DNA of 64,000 nucleotides from VRUE01 sp036266075 (GCA_036266075.1 DATANV010000016.1:52994-116993), one strand, 5' to 3'. Positions 16,497-23,881 are shown, counted from the first letter of the stretch. The notes: generated by a model not told the origin, from the letters alone. Numbers and translations are program-made.

Positions 16497-17356
16497 TGCC
16501 GCCAGCGGCAGCGACGCAGTTCACCGCCGGCGAGGGGTTGGCGCTGCGCGGCGAGCGGGTGGGGGAGGGACCGCCGGTCGTCCTCTGCCACGGCATCACC
16601 GCGACGCGCCGCTACGTCCTGCACGGCTCGCGGGCGCTGGAGCGGGCGGGCCATGCCGTCGTCTCCTACGACGCCCGCGGCCACGGGGAATCCGACCCTG
16701 CCCCGGCGGGCCAGGGTTATGGATACCCGGAGCTGGTCGGCGACCTCGAAGCGGTGGCGGCGGCGACGGTGGGGGAGGGGCGGTTCGTCCTCGCCGGCCA
16801 CTCGATGGGCGCCCACACGGCCGTCGCCTACGCGCTGCGCCGGCCCGAGCGTTTGGCGGGCCTGGTCGTCATCGGCCCGGTTTACCGCGGCGGCGAGGTT
16901 CCGCAGGAGACGCTGCGCTTCTGGGACGGCCTGGCGGCGGCCCTCAAGGCTGGCGGAGTCGACGGCTTCCTCGAGTACATTGATCGCGAGCAGGGGTTCG
17001 AGCCGGCCTGGCGCGAGACGATCCTGCGCTTCACCCGCGAGCGGATGCTGTTGCACCGCCATCCCGACGCCCTGGTCGAGGCGCTGCGTCAGGTGCCGCG
17101 CTCACGACCCTTCGGGGAGCTGGCGGAGCTGGAGTCGCTCGAGCTGCCGGTGCTGGTCGTGGCCAGCCACGACGTCGCCGACCCGGGCCACCCGCGCGCG
17201 GTCGCCGAGGCCTACGCCGGGCGCCTGCCGCGGGCGCGGCTGATCGGCGAGGCCGAGGGCGAGTCGCCGCTGGCCTGGCAGGGCGGCAGGCTCTCGCGTG
17301 AGGTCGCCGCCTTCTGCGCCGAGCGGGACGTCGCCGCCTCTTTAGGCGGGTCGTAG
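16496..17356 (+). CDS. Alpha/beta hydrolase, serine nucleophile
   Basis: 286-aa alpha/beta-hydrolase. Seen: VVLCHGITATRRYVLHG near residue 30, the nucleophile elbow LAGHSMGAHTAVAY near 100 (Ser), and a following LVVIGPVYRG strand. The usual catalytic Asp may be in VVASHDVADPGHP near 220. A clear C-terminal catalytic His is not obvious, so activity is uncertain. It is coupled to the peroxiredoxin gene. It could be a lipase/esterase-like detoxification enzyme. Confidence 0.8.
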   Translation: MPPAAATQFTAGEGLALRGERVGEGPPVVLCHGITATRRYVLHGSRALERAGHAVVSYDARGHGESDPAPAGQGYGYPELVGDLEAVAAATVGEGRFVLAGHSMGAHTAVAYALRRPERLAGLVVIGPVYRGGEVPQETLRFWDGLAAALKAGGVDGFLEYIDREQGFEPAWRETILRFTRERMLLHRHPDALVEALRQVPRSRPFGELAELESLELPVLVVASHDVADPGHPRAVAEAYAGRLPRARLIGEAEGESPLAWQGGRLSREVAAFCAERDVAASLGGS

Positions 17357-17380
17357 GCGGGCTCGCTAGCTTTCGCCGCG

Positions 17381-17812
17381 ATGAGGGCACCGGCCGAGGG
17401 GACTCTGCGGGCGATCGCGACCTTTGTCGCCAGCTTTGGCATCGGGGTCGCCGCCTACGTCGCGATCGCCGACTCGGGCGGGGGTTCGCCGGTCTGCCTG
17501 GCCGGTGGCAGCGGCTGCGAAACGGTCGCCAACAGCTCCTACTCGCATCTGCTCGGGGTCAACGTCGCCGTTTTCGGCATCGTCGGCTACGTGCTGCTGC
17601 TGGCGGCGGCGCTGCTGCGCGGCGACGCGGCGCGGATGGCCGGCTTCGGCGTCTCCCTGGCGGGCTTCGGCTTCAGCCTCTACCTCACCTGGATCGAGCT
17701 GTTCAAGATCGATGCGGTCTGCGAGTGGTGCGTCGCCAGCGCGATCCTGATGACGATCCTCTTCGGCCTCAACGCCCTGCGGATGGTTGGCTACGTCGGC
17801 AGGCCGGCATGA
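17381..17812 (+). CDS. Vitamin K epoxide reductase-family protein
   Basis: 143-aa integral membrane VKOR homologue, which reoxidises DsbA-type proteins using quinone in actinobacteria. Four membrane segments are visible. The loop cysteines are in VCLAGGSGC (residues about 43-52) and the active-site pair is in VCEWCVASAIL near 115. It overlaps the dsbA-like gene by 4 nt, which matches the expected oxidative folding partnership. Confidence 0.92.
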   Translation: MRAPAEGTLRAIATFVASFGIGVAAYVAIADSGGGSPVCLAGGSGCETVANSSYSHLLGVNVAVFGIVGYVLLLAAALLRGDAARMAGFGVSLAGFGFSLYLTWIELFKIDAVCEWCVASAILMTILFGLNALRMVGYVGRPA

Positions 17813-18552
17813 GCGACCGCGGAACCGGCGAGGAGCGACGCAAGCGCCTGCTCCAGGTCGCCAGCGCCGCGGTCTTCCTGGCAGTCGTGGTCATCGCCGT
17901 TCTGATCGTCATCGCCGCCCAGGACAGCGGCAGCGGCGGCGACACGAAGCTCGAGGGGGCCCGCGCTGTAACCGGTCAACTCGACGGTATCCCGCAGCGA
18001 GGCCTCGTCCTCGGCGAGCCGGCGGCAAAGGTGACGCTGGTCGAGTTCGGCGACCTGCAGTGCCCGGTCTGCAAAGGCTTCTCGGAAGAGGTCATTCCCT
18101 CAGTGATCGACGCCAAGGTGCGCAGCGGCGAAGCGAGGCTCGAGTTCCGCAGCTTCACGATCATCGGCCAGGAATCGAACGTCGCAGCAGCAGCAGCGAT
18201 CGCCGCTGGCCGGCAGGGGCGCGGCTGGGACTACGTCGAGCTCTTCTATCGCAACCAGGGCGCCGAGGCGAGCGGCTACGTCACCGACGCGTTCATGACC
18301 GAAATCGCCCGTGGCGCAGGCGTACCGAACATCGCTCGGTGGAACAGGGACCGCAGGAGCAGCGCCGTGCTGGAGGAAGTCGAAAACCAGACGACTGAAG
18401 CCAAGGAGCTGGGCTTCAGCGGCACGCCGTCGTTCGCCGTCGAAGGCCCGGCGTCCCACGGCCTCGAAACCCTCGGCTTCCCGGAATCGGGGGCGGGCGA
18501 GCTGGAAGAAGCGATCGAAGCAGCCCAATCGCCACCGGGTCGCTCCGACTGA
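17809..18552 (+). CDS. DsbA-like thiol-disulfide oxidoreductase, membrane anchored
   Basis: 247-aa protein with an N-terminal transmembrane helix (residues about 17-41, AVFLAVVVIAVLIVIAA) and an extracytoplasmic thioredoxin-fold DsbA domain. The active site is FGDLQCPVCKGFSEE near residue 88 and the cis-Pro loop is GFSGTPSFAV near 205. It introduces disulfides into exported proteins and would be recycled by the VKOR encoded just upstream with a 4-nt overlap. Its TGA stop shares its last base with the dif-like site where the prophage begins. Confidence 0.92.
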   Translation: MSDRGTGEERRKRLLQVASAAVFLAVVVIAVLIVIAAQDSGSGGDTKLEGARAVTGQLDGIPQRGLVLGEPAAKVTLVEFGDLQCPVCKGFSEEVIPSVIDAKVRSGEARLEFRSFTIIGQESNVAAAAAIAAGRQGRGWDYVELFYRNQGAEASGYVTDAFMTEIARGAGVPNIARWNRDRRSSAVLEEVENQTTEAKELGFSGTPSFAVEGPASHGLETLGFPESGAGELEEAIEAAQSPPGRSD

Positions 18553-18579
18553 GTTCACATAACCACCATTATCGTGCGT
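18552..18579 (-). other. dif: dif-like XerC/XerD recombination site at the prophage left junction
   Basis: 28-bp site with the dif layout. Read on the minus strand it is ACGCACGATAA, spacer TGGTGG, then TTATGTGAACT. The last half matches the E. coli XerD half-site TTATGTTAAAT at 9 of 11 positions; the first ends in the conserved ATAA. The right prophage junction carries only the XerC half and spacer. The site overlaps the dsbA stop by 1 nt. Whether it is the chromosomal dif needs a genome-wide view. Confidence 0.75.
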
Positions 18580-18580
18580 T
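18561..18580. repeat. Prophage attachment repeat, left
   Basis: AACCACCATTATCGTGCGTT, identical to 25110-25129 and flanked by different bases on both sides. It comprises the XerC half, spacer and last two bases of the XerD half of the dif-like site. Confidence 0.9.
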
Positions 18581-18686
18581 ATAAGGGAAATTCCGCCTAA
18601 AAATCCACGCCTGACCTACCTAAAACTAGGGTTTCGCCCCCAAGAAGGCGAGTTCACGCCGACGGCGAGACGAGAATAGCCATCAC

Positions 18687-18750
18687 AGCGGCGAGCGAGC
18701 CGGTGGCCCGGTCTGATTCACACTTACCCGTCACCGGCTCGCTCGCCGCT
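18687..18750 (-). promoter_or_regulatory. Large phage hairpin, candidate origin or packaging signal
   Basis: Perfect 19-bp arms AGCGGCGAGCGAGCCGGTG (18687-18705) and its complement (18732-18750) with a 26-nt loop. The loop contains the 14-mer GGTCTGATTCACAC, repeated near the opposite prophage end. In filamentous phages such hairpins in the intergenic region act as origin or packaging signal. It could also terminate the minus-strand operon, since it covers the 3' end of the last gene. Confidence 0.6.
18710..18723. repeat. 14-mer direct repeat, left copy
   Basis: GGTCTGATTCACAC, in the loop of the large hairpin. An exact second copy is at 25067-25080. In the circular phage form the two copies flank attP. 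Confidence 0.75.
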
Positions 18751-19041
18751 GAACTTGAGACGGTCCAACAGAAAGATCGCGTGACGCAAAGCAACCTTTG
18801 CCGCCTCGTACTCCTCAACCGAGACGGCGTGTGTGCGACCCCGCTGTGCCGCCCACTGGCGATGATGAAGATCAAGAGCATCAGCGGCGTGGTCAGGACA
18901 CGCATGACGAGGGTCGTGATGCGCCCGCCAAGGCGGCGCTGGCCACTCGAACCAACCGTCGGGTAGATGACCCGGTGCCGTGATGGCCGTCGCCTCGCAA
19001 GCCCAGCAAGACCAGCGGACCGCGACGACTTCGAAAGACAA
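18724..19041 (-). CDS. Phage zinc-finger-like protein of unknown function
   Basis: About 105-aa protein, last gene of the phage operon. A metal-binding pattern is visible: RWSCWACEATAITAP near residue 10 and HACPDHAADAL near 45 (CxxC...CxxH), with a conserved-looking LPDGWFEWP between them. A helical tail follows (SVEEYEAAKVALRHAIFLLDRL). The TTG at 19041 starts 4 nt after the preceding gene stop; a TTG at 19113 with a better SD would add 24 residues. The C-terminal codons lie in the large hairpin. The function is unknown; it could be a regulator or a replication accessory factor. Confidence 0.55.
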   Translation of the reverse strand: MSFEVVAVRWSCWACEATAITAPGHLPDGWFEWPAPPWRAHHDPRHACPDHAADALDLHHRQWAAQRGRTHAVSVEEYEAAKVALRHAIFLLDRLKFSGERAGDG

Positions 19042-19045
19042 ACGC

Positions 19046-19249
19046 TCAGCCGACGGAGGCCGCTTGAAAGACGCCAAGAACGACGCCAGCAACAACGACC
19101 AGGAAAAAGACAATCGCCTTCCACGACTCAGCCGCGCGACACCGAGCGCAGAGCACGAACCCCGTCAAGCCCGGACGACCAGACCAGGCATCGACCTGGA
19201 GATACCTCCGGCCACCACACCGACCACAGACCTCCGCGACCTCTCGCAT
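19046..19249 (-). CDS. Phage small zinc-ribbon membrane protein
   Basis: 67-aa protein starting at an ATG that overlaps the rep-like stop codon (TGATG). Residues 8-11 are CGRC and about 34-37 CARC, forming a four-cysteine zinc ribbon. A single transmembrane helix follows (WKAIVFFLVVVAGVVLGVF, about 43-61). The combination is not one I can assign to a known inovirus protein. Coupling to rep and the intact cysteine pairs support a real gene. Confidence 0.65.
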   Translation of the reverse strand: MREVAEVCGRCGGRRYLQVDAWSGRPGLTGFVLCARCRAAESWKAIVFFLVVVAGVVLGVFQAASVG

Positions 19250-20256
19250 CAGCCCTGGGCACCCCAACAATCAGAGTCAAGAGCGCGCTCGATGACTTCC
19301 CCCAGATCGAGCTCGACCTCGTCCAGCACACCATCGGCCAACACCAGGCCGTGATCGGCACAGCGGCGACGATCGCGATAGCGCGTCGCCCGCGATTGGC
19401 AGTTCGCCTGCGCCGTCTCCAGCAGCAGGTAGCCCGCGGCCGACTTCGCTTCACTCGGCGACATCGCGCCCTCCTCCACCAACTCGCGGATTCGTTCAGC
19501 CAACTCGATTGCTCCCGCCACCTTAACTCCTTTCGATGCCCGCCAGAGCGGCTCAAATCTTCGCACGAACGCGTCCCGGGCGTAGTTGCTTTCAGCGACA
19601 GCTTCCACATCAAGCCGCGCTTCCTTCGGAAACCTACGCTGATCCTCAGGTCGAACAAAAAGCCCCCGTGCTGCAGCACCAGACTCGACACCCTTGTCGT
19701 ACCAGCGGCCGAGAACACGCTTACCTGAGGTACCCCGGAAATAGACGGTCTCGACCCGCCGACCCCCGACCTCGCGGATGATCTGCGTCTTTGATCGAGG
19801 AACCGGGACAGCAGCAACGCCCGCGAGGACGGCCAGCCCTTCAGCCGGACGATCAAACTCGATGTTGACAGTGGAGTCCAGACGGCGGATGCCGCCAAAG
19901 CCGGTACCACCGATAGAACGCAACCCAACCTCATTGAGACCAACCATCTTGGTCAGAGGCAACAACTTGTGAGGCGGCGGAAGGATGCCAAAATCGTGGA
20001 GCGCATCAGTAATACGCGCCTGCGCGGTTGGGAGGGCATCTGAAGGGCAAAGACCGCCCTCGGCCGGATGTCCCTCTGCAAACAGCATCCTCGCCGCCGG
20101 GAACCAGCCTACGCGGTGACCCTCGATCACGGTCGGCATCATGCGACTTCTCGCCGCTGGCTCAGTCGCCAACTCCTCCATTGCCTTCACCGAAGCACTG
20201 CGTTCAGGCAGATACCAGCAGATCGACCAGGTGTCCACCCCGGCCCCTGCGATCAC
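19249..20256 (-). CDS. rep: Phage replication initiation-like protein
   Basis: 335-aa protein, the best candidate for the rolling-circle initiator. It has a Rep_trans-like core: DSTVNIEFDRPAEG near residue 127, then GKRVLGRWYDKG near 180 and LFVRPEDQRRFPKEARLDVEAV near 200, the arrangement seen in RstA/gpII-type and plasmid initiators. A helical C-terminal segment follows. The catalytic Tyr is not certain; YDKG is the leading candidate. GTG start at 20256 has a palindrome 22 nt upstream. The assignment is from pattern and genome position, not a search. Confidence 0.65.
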   Translation of the reverse strand: MIAGAGVDTWSICWYLPERSASVKAMEELATEPAARSRMMPTVIEGHRVGWFPAARMLFAEGHPAEGGLCPSDALPTAQARITDALHDFGILPPPHKLLPLTKMVGLNEVGLRSIGGTGFGGIRRLDSTVNIEFDRPAEGLAVLAGVAAVPVPRSKTQIIREVGGRRVETVYFRGTSGKRVLGRWYDKGVESGAAARGLFVRPEDQRRFPKEARLDVEAVAESNYARDAFVRRFEPLWRASKGVKVAGAIELAERIRELVEEGAMSPSEAKSAAGYLLLETAQANCQSRATRYRDRRRCADHGLVLADGVLDEVELDLGEVIERALDSDCWGAQG

Positions 20257-20277
20257 GTCTTAGTCCCCCGCCCCGGT

Positions 20278-20293
20278 GTCTCAAATATGAGAC
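20278..20293. promoter_or_regulatory. Palindrome upstream of rep
   Basis: GTCTCA, AATA, TGAGAC at 22-37 nt before the rep start. Its size and place suit an operator controlling rep expression or phage induction. Confidence 0.5.
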
Positions 20294-20326
20294 TAGATCG
20301 GCTGTTAGAGGGGCCTGCTCGCATCT

Positions 20327-21157
20327 TTAATTCCGACCCACAGAGTCGGAATTCTCCACTTCTGAACCCATCTCCACGAGCCTGCGCCGGGAGACGTGGA
20401 GCGGATCGGGACGCCGCGCGGCGGCGCCTGCGGCGCCGGTCGCGCTGGCGGCTTCGGTGACGCGTGACGGACTCGCGGGCGAAGGTGCAGGGAGATAGAT
20501 CGGGTCAACCGGATCGCTGATCATGCCGAGGCCCCCCGTCTCCATCGTGTCGTAGAGCTTCGCCCTCCAGTTGAGGCGGTACCACTCTCGCTTGACAACG
20601 GCTTTGCCAGCCCCATGAAAGACCCAGATTGCTTGGAAAAAGTTGAAGGGAAAGAGAGGGATGCCCGCAACTTTGAATTGCTTAAGGTTGGTGAGCTTGA
20701 CGTGGTAAGTAAGGCGGTCGCGGACCTGGCGGTCGATGCTCTGCAAATCTTGCGTGATCAGGTAGACATCGAAGCCGAGCTTGCGAGAGGCCGAGGCCCA
20801 GCCGACCAAGTCCATCCGCCCCGAGTCCTTCCACTCGCGAGCGTTGAGGAACATGTGCGCCTCGTCGATGATCGCGACCGCGCGGCCCTCGCCCTGGCCG
20901 TCAATCCGAATGCGCAACAGCGTCTCCAGATCGGCGACAGTGAGAATGCGACGGCGCCACCGAGCCTTCAATTTACGACGGCGGCCAGGGATCAACCAAC
21001 GCATCGGGTGCCGATCAGCAACTCGCTCATGCCAGTCCGGCTCCATGCGGAAGTTGGTCACCACGACCTTGCCTTCCTCAAGCGCATCAACCGCTTTGCG
21101 AACGCCGTAGTAGCTCTTTCCAGAACCGAGGGGACCAGTGACAACGATCAGCGCCAT
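20327..21157 (-). CDS. Zot/pI-like phage assembly ATPase
   Basis: 276-aa Zonular occludens toxin-like ATPase, the pI morphogenesis protein of filamentous phages that drives extrusion. Walker A is VVTGPLGSGKSYYG (residues 5-18) and Walker B VAIIDEAHMFLNA near 95. The ITQDLQSIDRQVRDR segment near 140 is typical of Zot proteins. A hydrophobic stretch near 185 (FPFNFFQAIWVF) may be the membrane segment. The ATG at 21157 follows the stop of a 44-aa ORF by 1 nt. This is the strongest single marker that the island is an inovirus. Confidence 0.92.
   Translation of the reverse strand: MALIVVTGPLGSGKSYYGVRKAVDALEEGKVVVTNFRMEPDWHERVADRHPMRWLIPGRRRKLKARWRRRILTVADLETLLRIRIDGQGEGRAVAIIDEAHMFLNAREWKDSGRMDLVGWASASRKLGFDVYLITQDLQSIDRQVRDRLTYHVKLTNLKQFKVAGIPLFPFNFFQAIWVFHGAGKAVVKREWYRLNWRAKLYDTMETGGLGMISDPVDPIYLPAPSPASPSRVTEAASATGAAGAAARRPDPLHVSRRRLVEMGSEVENSDSVGRN
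20329..20353 (-). terminator. Hairpin over the zot stop codon
   Basis: 9-bp arms AATTCCGAC and GTCGGAATT with a 7-nt loop, at the 3' end of the Zot gene on the minus strand. It may reduce readthrough into rep. There is no long U-tract. Confidence 0.45.
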
Positions 21158-21158
21158 T

Positions 21159-21293
21159 TCAGTACCCCGCCGAGTAAGCGATGTGACGGGCAACCAAGCG
21201 AAGAACGTAAACGAGCTCAGGCCCCACGCCAAGGCTGTAGGCGATTGAGCCGACGGCGGCGGCGAACAGGATGGGCAGAAGCCAACGCCTCAA
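21159..21293 (-). CDS. 44-aa phage membrane peptide
   Basis: Small ORF between the 51-aa ORF and zot. Its TTG start (21293) overlaps the preceding stop in TTGA, and GAGG lies 7 nt before it. The peptide reads RRWLLPILFAAAVGSIAYS then LGVGPELVYVLRLVARHIAY: a basic N-terminus and one hydrophobic helix. Its TGA is 1 nt before the zot ATG. It could be a pVII/pIX-like minor coat protein or an assembly cofactor. Coupling on both sides is the main support. Confidence 0.6.
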   Translation of the reverse strand: MRRWLLPILFAAAVGSIAYSLGVGPELVYVLRLVARHIAYSAGY

Positions 21294-21445
21294 CCGGGAA
21301 CCTCATGCAGAGAGCCGTCAACACGCCACATGAGGCGTTGCCCGTCGGTGAGGCGACGAACAACCAGGAAGACGCCGCCGACACCTTCTCCGAAGGCCGT
21401 GAGAACACGGACGGGCACCCACTGATCACCTTCACGCAGGTGCAT
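21290..21445 (-). CDS. 51-aa phage protein of unknown function
   Basis: Small ORF with ATG at 21445 preceded by GGGGAACTG (SD-like), 14 nt after the pVI-like gene. The sequence begins MHLREGDQWVPVRVLTAF and ends WRVDGSLHEVPG; it has no membrane segment and looks like a small beta-rich domain. Its stop overlaps the next TTG start by 4 nt. No function can be assigned. Confidence 0.55.
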   Translation of the reverse strand: MHLREGDQWVPVRVLTAFGEGVGGVFLVVRRLTDGQRLMWRVDGSLHEVPG

Positions 21446-21459
21446 CAGTTCCCCGCGCC

Positions 21460-21759
21460 TCACAGAGCCTTCACCCACTTGAGCGCGACCTTGACGCCAA
21501 GGAAGCCGATCCACAAGGAGACAAGCACGGTGAACAGGGAAAGCATCGTGCCAAGCGGGACCATCCAGAGAAGCCAGCCGACGATGCCAGAGGCAGGCTC
21601 GGACGGCGGATCGGGAAAGCCAGGAAGCAGGGCAAGCAAGACTTCGGCCAGGGTCGCAATAGCCACGATCAAGGCGTTGATCAGTTCGACCAGACCCCCG
21701 ATGATCAGGAACGGCAGGTCGAGGATGCCGTGCCAGATGTCTTCGAGGAAGGAGAGCAT
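21460..21759 (-). CDS. pVI-like phage minor coat/membrane protein
   Basis: 99-aa very hydrophobic protein with three membrane segments: LPFLIIGGLVELINALIVAI (residues 15-34), a central LAEVLLALLPGF and GIVGWLLWMV, and LSLFTVLVSLWIGFLGVKV near the C-terminus, ending in basic KWVKAL. Size, hydrophobicity and location between the pIII-like gene and the ATPase match pVI of filamentous phages. Its ATG overlaps the pIII-like stop by 1 nt (TGATG). Confidence 0.75.
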   Translation of the reverse strand: MLSFLEDIWHGILDLPFLIIGGLVELINALIVAIATLAEVLLALLPGFPDPPSEPASGIVGWLLWMVPLGTMLSLFTVLVSLWIGFLGVKVALKWVKAL

Positions 21760-23315
21760 CAGTCGTCGGCACTGGCCCCTCCCCCGAGGCCCATCGCCGA
21801 GGCCGAGAGAAGCCAGGCGACACCGAAGAAGGACAAGATCACGAGCATCGGGCGGATGATGTTCATCGCCGGTTCGAAGGTGCAGGTGTCAAAAGTCAGG
21901 TCCGCCGTGGAGTCCCGAATCTCGCTCGTGAAAGGCAGGTCGAAGGACGGACACTCGCCCTCCGAACCCCAATTCGTCAAGCCGTCAGCGACCCAGCAGA
22001 AGACGCCGAACGGGAAGGCGTTGCAACCAATCGACACACCGCTAAGAGGCGAGAGGTCGAGTGCCGGAATAGAAGGTGCGGTCCACACCCCTGCTGCTGG
22101 CGGCGCGTCAGGCGGGTTGGTCTCCACTTCAACGTCATGTTCAATCGAAGGATCGAGGCGGGTCCCCGGGTCAGGATGAGTGCGAAGGACAGAGTTGGGG
22201 CCGACGTGCGGATCCGTAAAGCCTTCGCCGACGTTGTGACGTTCAGGATTGAGGCCGGGAGCAAGTTTCGTGATGTAGTCGGAGTACGTTTCGCCCTCGG
22301 CGGGGTCAGGCACGACAAGGGGCATGCCACCTTCATCTGGGTTGGTCGTAACGATCGTTTTGGTTTCAGTTGGCACGATGATTTTGGTCCCCGGCGCCGG
22401 ATCGAGTTCGACCACCTCATCGGGCGCTAGATCGAGGTGGGCGTCCGACCAGTCGAGTTCTTTGCGTTCCGGTTTGAGCTGGAGTTCTTCCAAATCTTCC
22501 TTGCACCCGATCCACGCCTCGCCCGAGCACGACGGCACCGTGACCTCGTGCGGGTAAGGCGACACCACTTTGGAACCTTCAATTTTCGAAGCGATGTGCT
22601 GACCGAGACGACCGGCCACCGTACCTTCACCTTTTTCTTTCAGTTCTTTGGCGAGGTTTTCCGACCAGTTCGATGGAGCCGAGTAGCTGTAATTGGAGAC
22701 TCCCGGATCGTCGCTCGGGTGATAACTAAATTCCCGATTAGACATCGAGTAACGAAAGGGTTCAACTTTGTGGTTCGCTTCCGAATGGCAACCAAGACTC
22801 GCTGAACCCACTACGAAGGTGTCCATGCCGCCCGGAACGTCATTGCCGCAATCACCGGCCGTCCCTTCCAAACCCTTGTAGTTCGCCATACCACGTGACC
22901 ACCACCACGAGAAAGGAATCGATCCCGTCGCACCTTTCCATTCCCAGTTGTAAGTGACCGAGCCATCCGCCGGATCCGGGCCTTCGCTGCCGAAGTACCA
23001 GCAACCTTCGATCCCGATCACTTTGCAAATCTCAGAGCCGATAACCGTGCCGACACCAAATGACAGCACTGAACCAAGCGCTGGCAAGATCCCCGCACCC
23101 TGGAAAACCCCCGCCGCTGCTGACTCCTCCGCGACGCCTCCCAGCGCAGCTGCTCCCTCGGTCGTCTCTGGCAGAAAAGTAGGATTAGTGAGAATAGTTT
23201 TCGCCGGTCCAGTGAGATCGGTTTTGGCTGGGTTGAGCACGACCGATTCACCGACGAAGGCCCCAGCAGCGCTAGGCGCTACAGCCGACGCCCCCAGACC
23301 GAGGGAGACGACCAC
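21759..23315 (-). CDS. pIII-like phage adsorption protein
   Basis: 518-aa exported protein, the largest of the phage. The start GTG at 23315 gives a short hydrophobic signal (VVVSLGLGASAVAPSAAGA). The body is acidic with scattered Cys pairs, a Trp-rich segment (YNWEWKG, FSWWWSRG) and a proline-rich, negatively charged middle. The C-terminus has a membrane anchor (MLVILSFFGVAWLLSASAMG). This architecture and its place after the major coat gene match the receptor-binding pIII. The open frame extends upstream over the coat gene, so the start is uncertain. Nothing in it identifies the receptor. Confidence 0.8.
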   Translation of the reverse strand: MVVSLGLGASAVAPSAAGAFVGESVVLNPAKTDLTGPAKTILTNPTFLPETTEGAAALGGVAEESAAAGVFQGAGILPALGSVLSFGVGTVIGSEICKVIGIEGCWYFGSEGPDPADGSVTYNWEWKGATGSIPFSWWWSRGMANYKGLEGTAGDCGNDVPGGMDTFVVGSASLGCHSEANHKVEPFRYSMSNREFSYHPSDDPGVSNYSYSAPSNWSENLAKELKEKGEGTVAGRLGQHIASKIEGSKVVSPYPHEVTVPSCSGEAWIGCKEDLEELQLKPERKELDWSDAHLDLAPDEVVELDPAPGTKIIVPTETKTIVTTNPDEGGMPLVVPDPAEGETYSDYITKLAPGLNPERHNVGEGFTDPHVGPNSVLRTHPDPGTRLDPSIEHDVEVETNPPDAPPAAGVWTAPSIPALDLSPLSGVSIGCNAFPFGVFCWVADGLTNWGSEGECPSFDLPFTSEIRDSTADLTFDTCTFEPAMNIIRPMLVILSFFGVAWLLSASAMGLGGGASADD

Positions 23316-23344
23316 AGCGCCTAGCGCGCACCAGAGCCAGAGGG

Positions 23345-23572
23345 CTAGGCCCGGATCATGCGGCGCAGCACCTTGTACGCCAGCATGATCCCGACGAACA
23401 GCCCAGCCACCCCGAGGGCGACCGGCACCGCTGCCGTGATCTCGCTTGCAGCGTCGTCGGTGACTGCGGTGTAGTCCTGGGCAACCGCTCCCGCCGTCCC
23501 CACCAGGGAGAGGGCGAACAGCGCGCACAGGCAGAACAGCAGCGCCGCCTTGGCACGAATCGATTCCAGCAT
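23345..23572 (-). CDS. Inovirus major coat protein (pVIII-like)
   Basis: 75-aa precursor with the textbook layout of a filamentous phage major coat protein. The signal peptide has a basic n-region and hydrophobic core (AALLFCLCALFALSLVG) with a probable AVA-type cleavage near residue 30. The mature part is about 45 residues: acidic N-terminus DYTAVTDDAASEI, transmembrane AAVPVALGVAGLFVGIML and basic C-terminus YKVLRRMIRA for DNA contact. A very strong SD, AGGAGG, lies 7 nt before the ATG, consistent with high expression. Confidence 0.93.
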   Translation of the reverse strand: MLESIRAKAALLFCLCALFALSLVGTAGAVAQDYTAVTDDAASEITAAVPVALGVAGLFVGIMLAYKVLRRMIRA

Positions 23573-23618
23573 TTTTCACCTCCTGCGTTTGGACGTGGGA
23601 GCGGTTCACTTGCGCCGC

Positions 23619-23820
23619 CTAGCTCCCGAGGATTCGGCGGACGATTGAAAGGCCGATCAAACCGACGATCACCGCGAAGGCAGCCGTGAACACGAGCTGC
23701 AGCCCACCAGTGAAGGCGTCGGAGTCCGGAGAAGCGCTGACAATGCCGAGCAGAGCCGGACTGACAACAGCGAGCCCTACGGACTCGCTGCGAGCAGAAC
23801 AACAGGGCACGTGCGGAGAT
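23619..23820 (-). CDS. Possible second coat-like phage protein
   Basis: Small ORF with a coat-like C-terminus: acidic SPDSDAFTGG, hydrophobic LQLVFTAAFAVIVGLIGLSI and basic VRRILGS, preceded by a hydrophobic signal-like stretch (VGLAVVSPALLGIVSA). A GTG at 23820 gives 66 residues, but it has no clear SD; the frame stays open to a GTG at 24029. It could be a minor coat protein (pVII/pIX-like) or a second pVIII paralogue. The C-terminal half is convincing, the start is not. Confidence 0.5.
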
Positions 23821-23881
23821 GAAAGAGGGGCGGCGGTGCGAGGAAGTACGGAGTGCGGACCATGCAGGGCGAGAGCGCGCA

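Noticed and set aside
18654..19124. 156-codon minus-strand frame at the end of the phage operon
   Set aside because: It overlaps the better-supported CxxC...CxxH frame, is Arg/Ser-rich and lacks a start suited to the overlapping operon.
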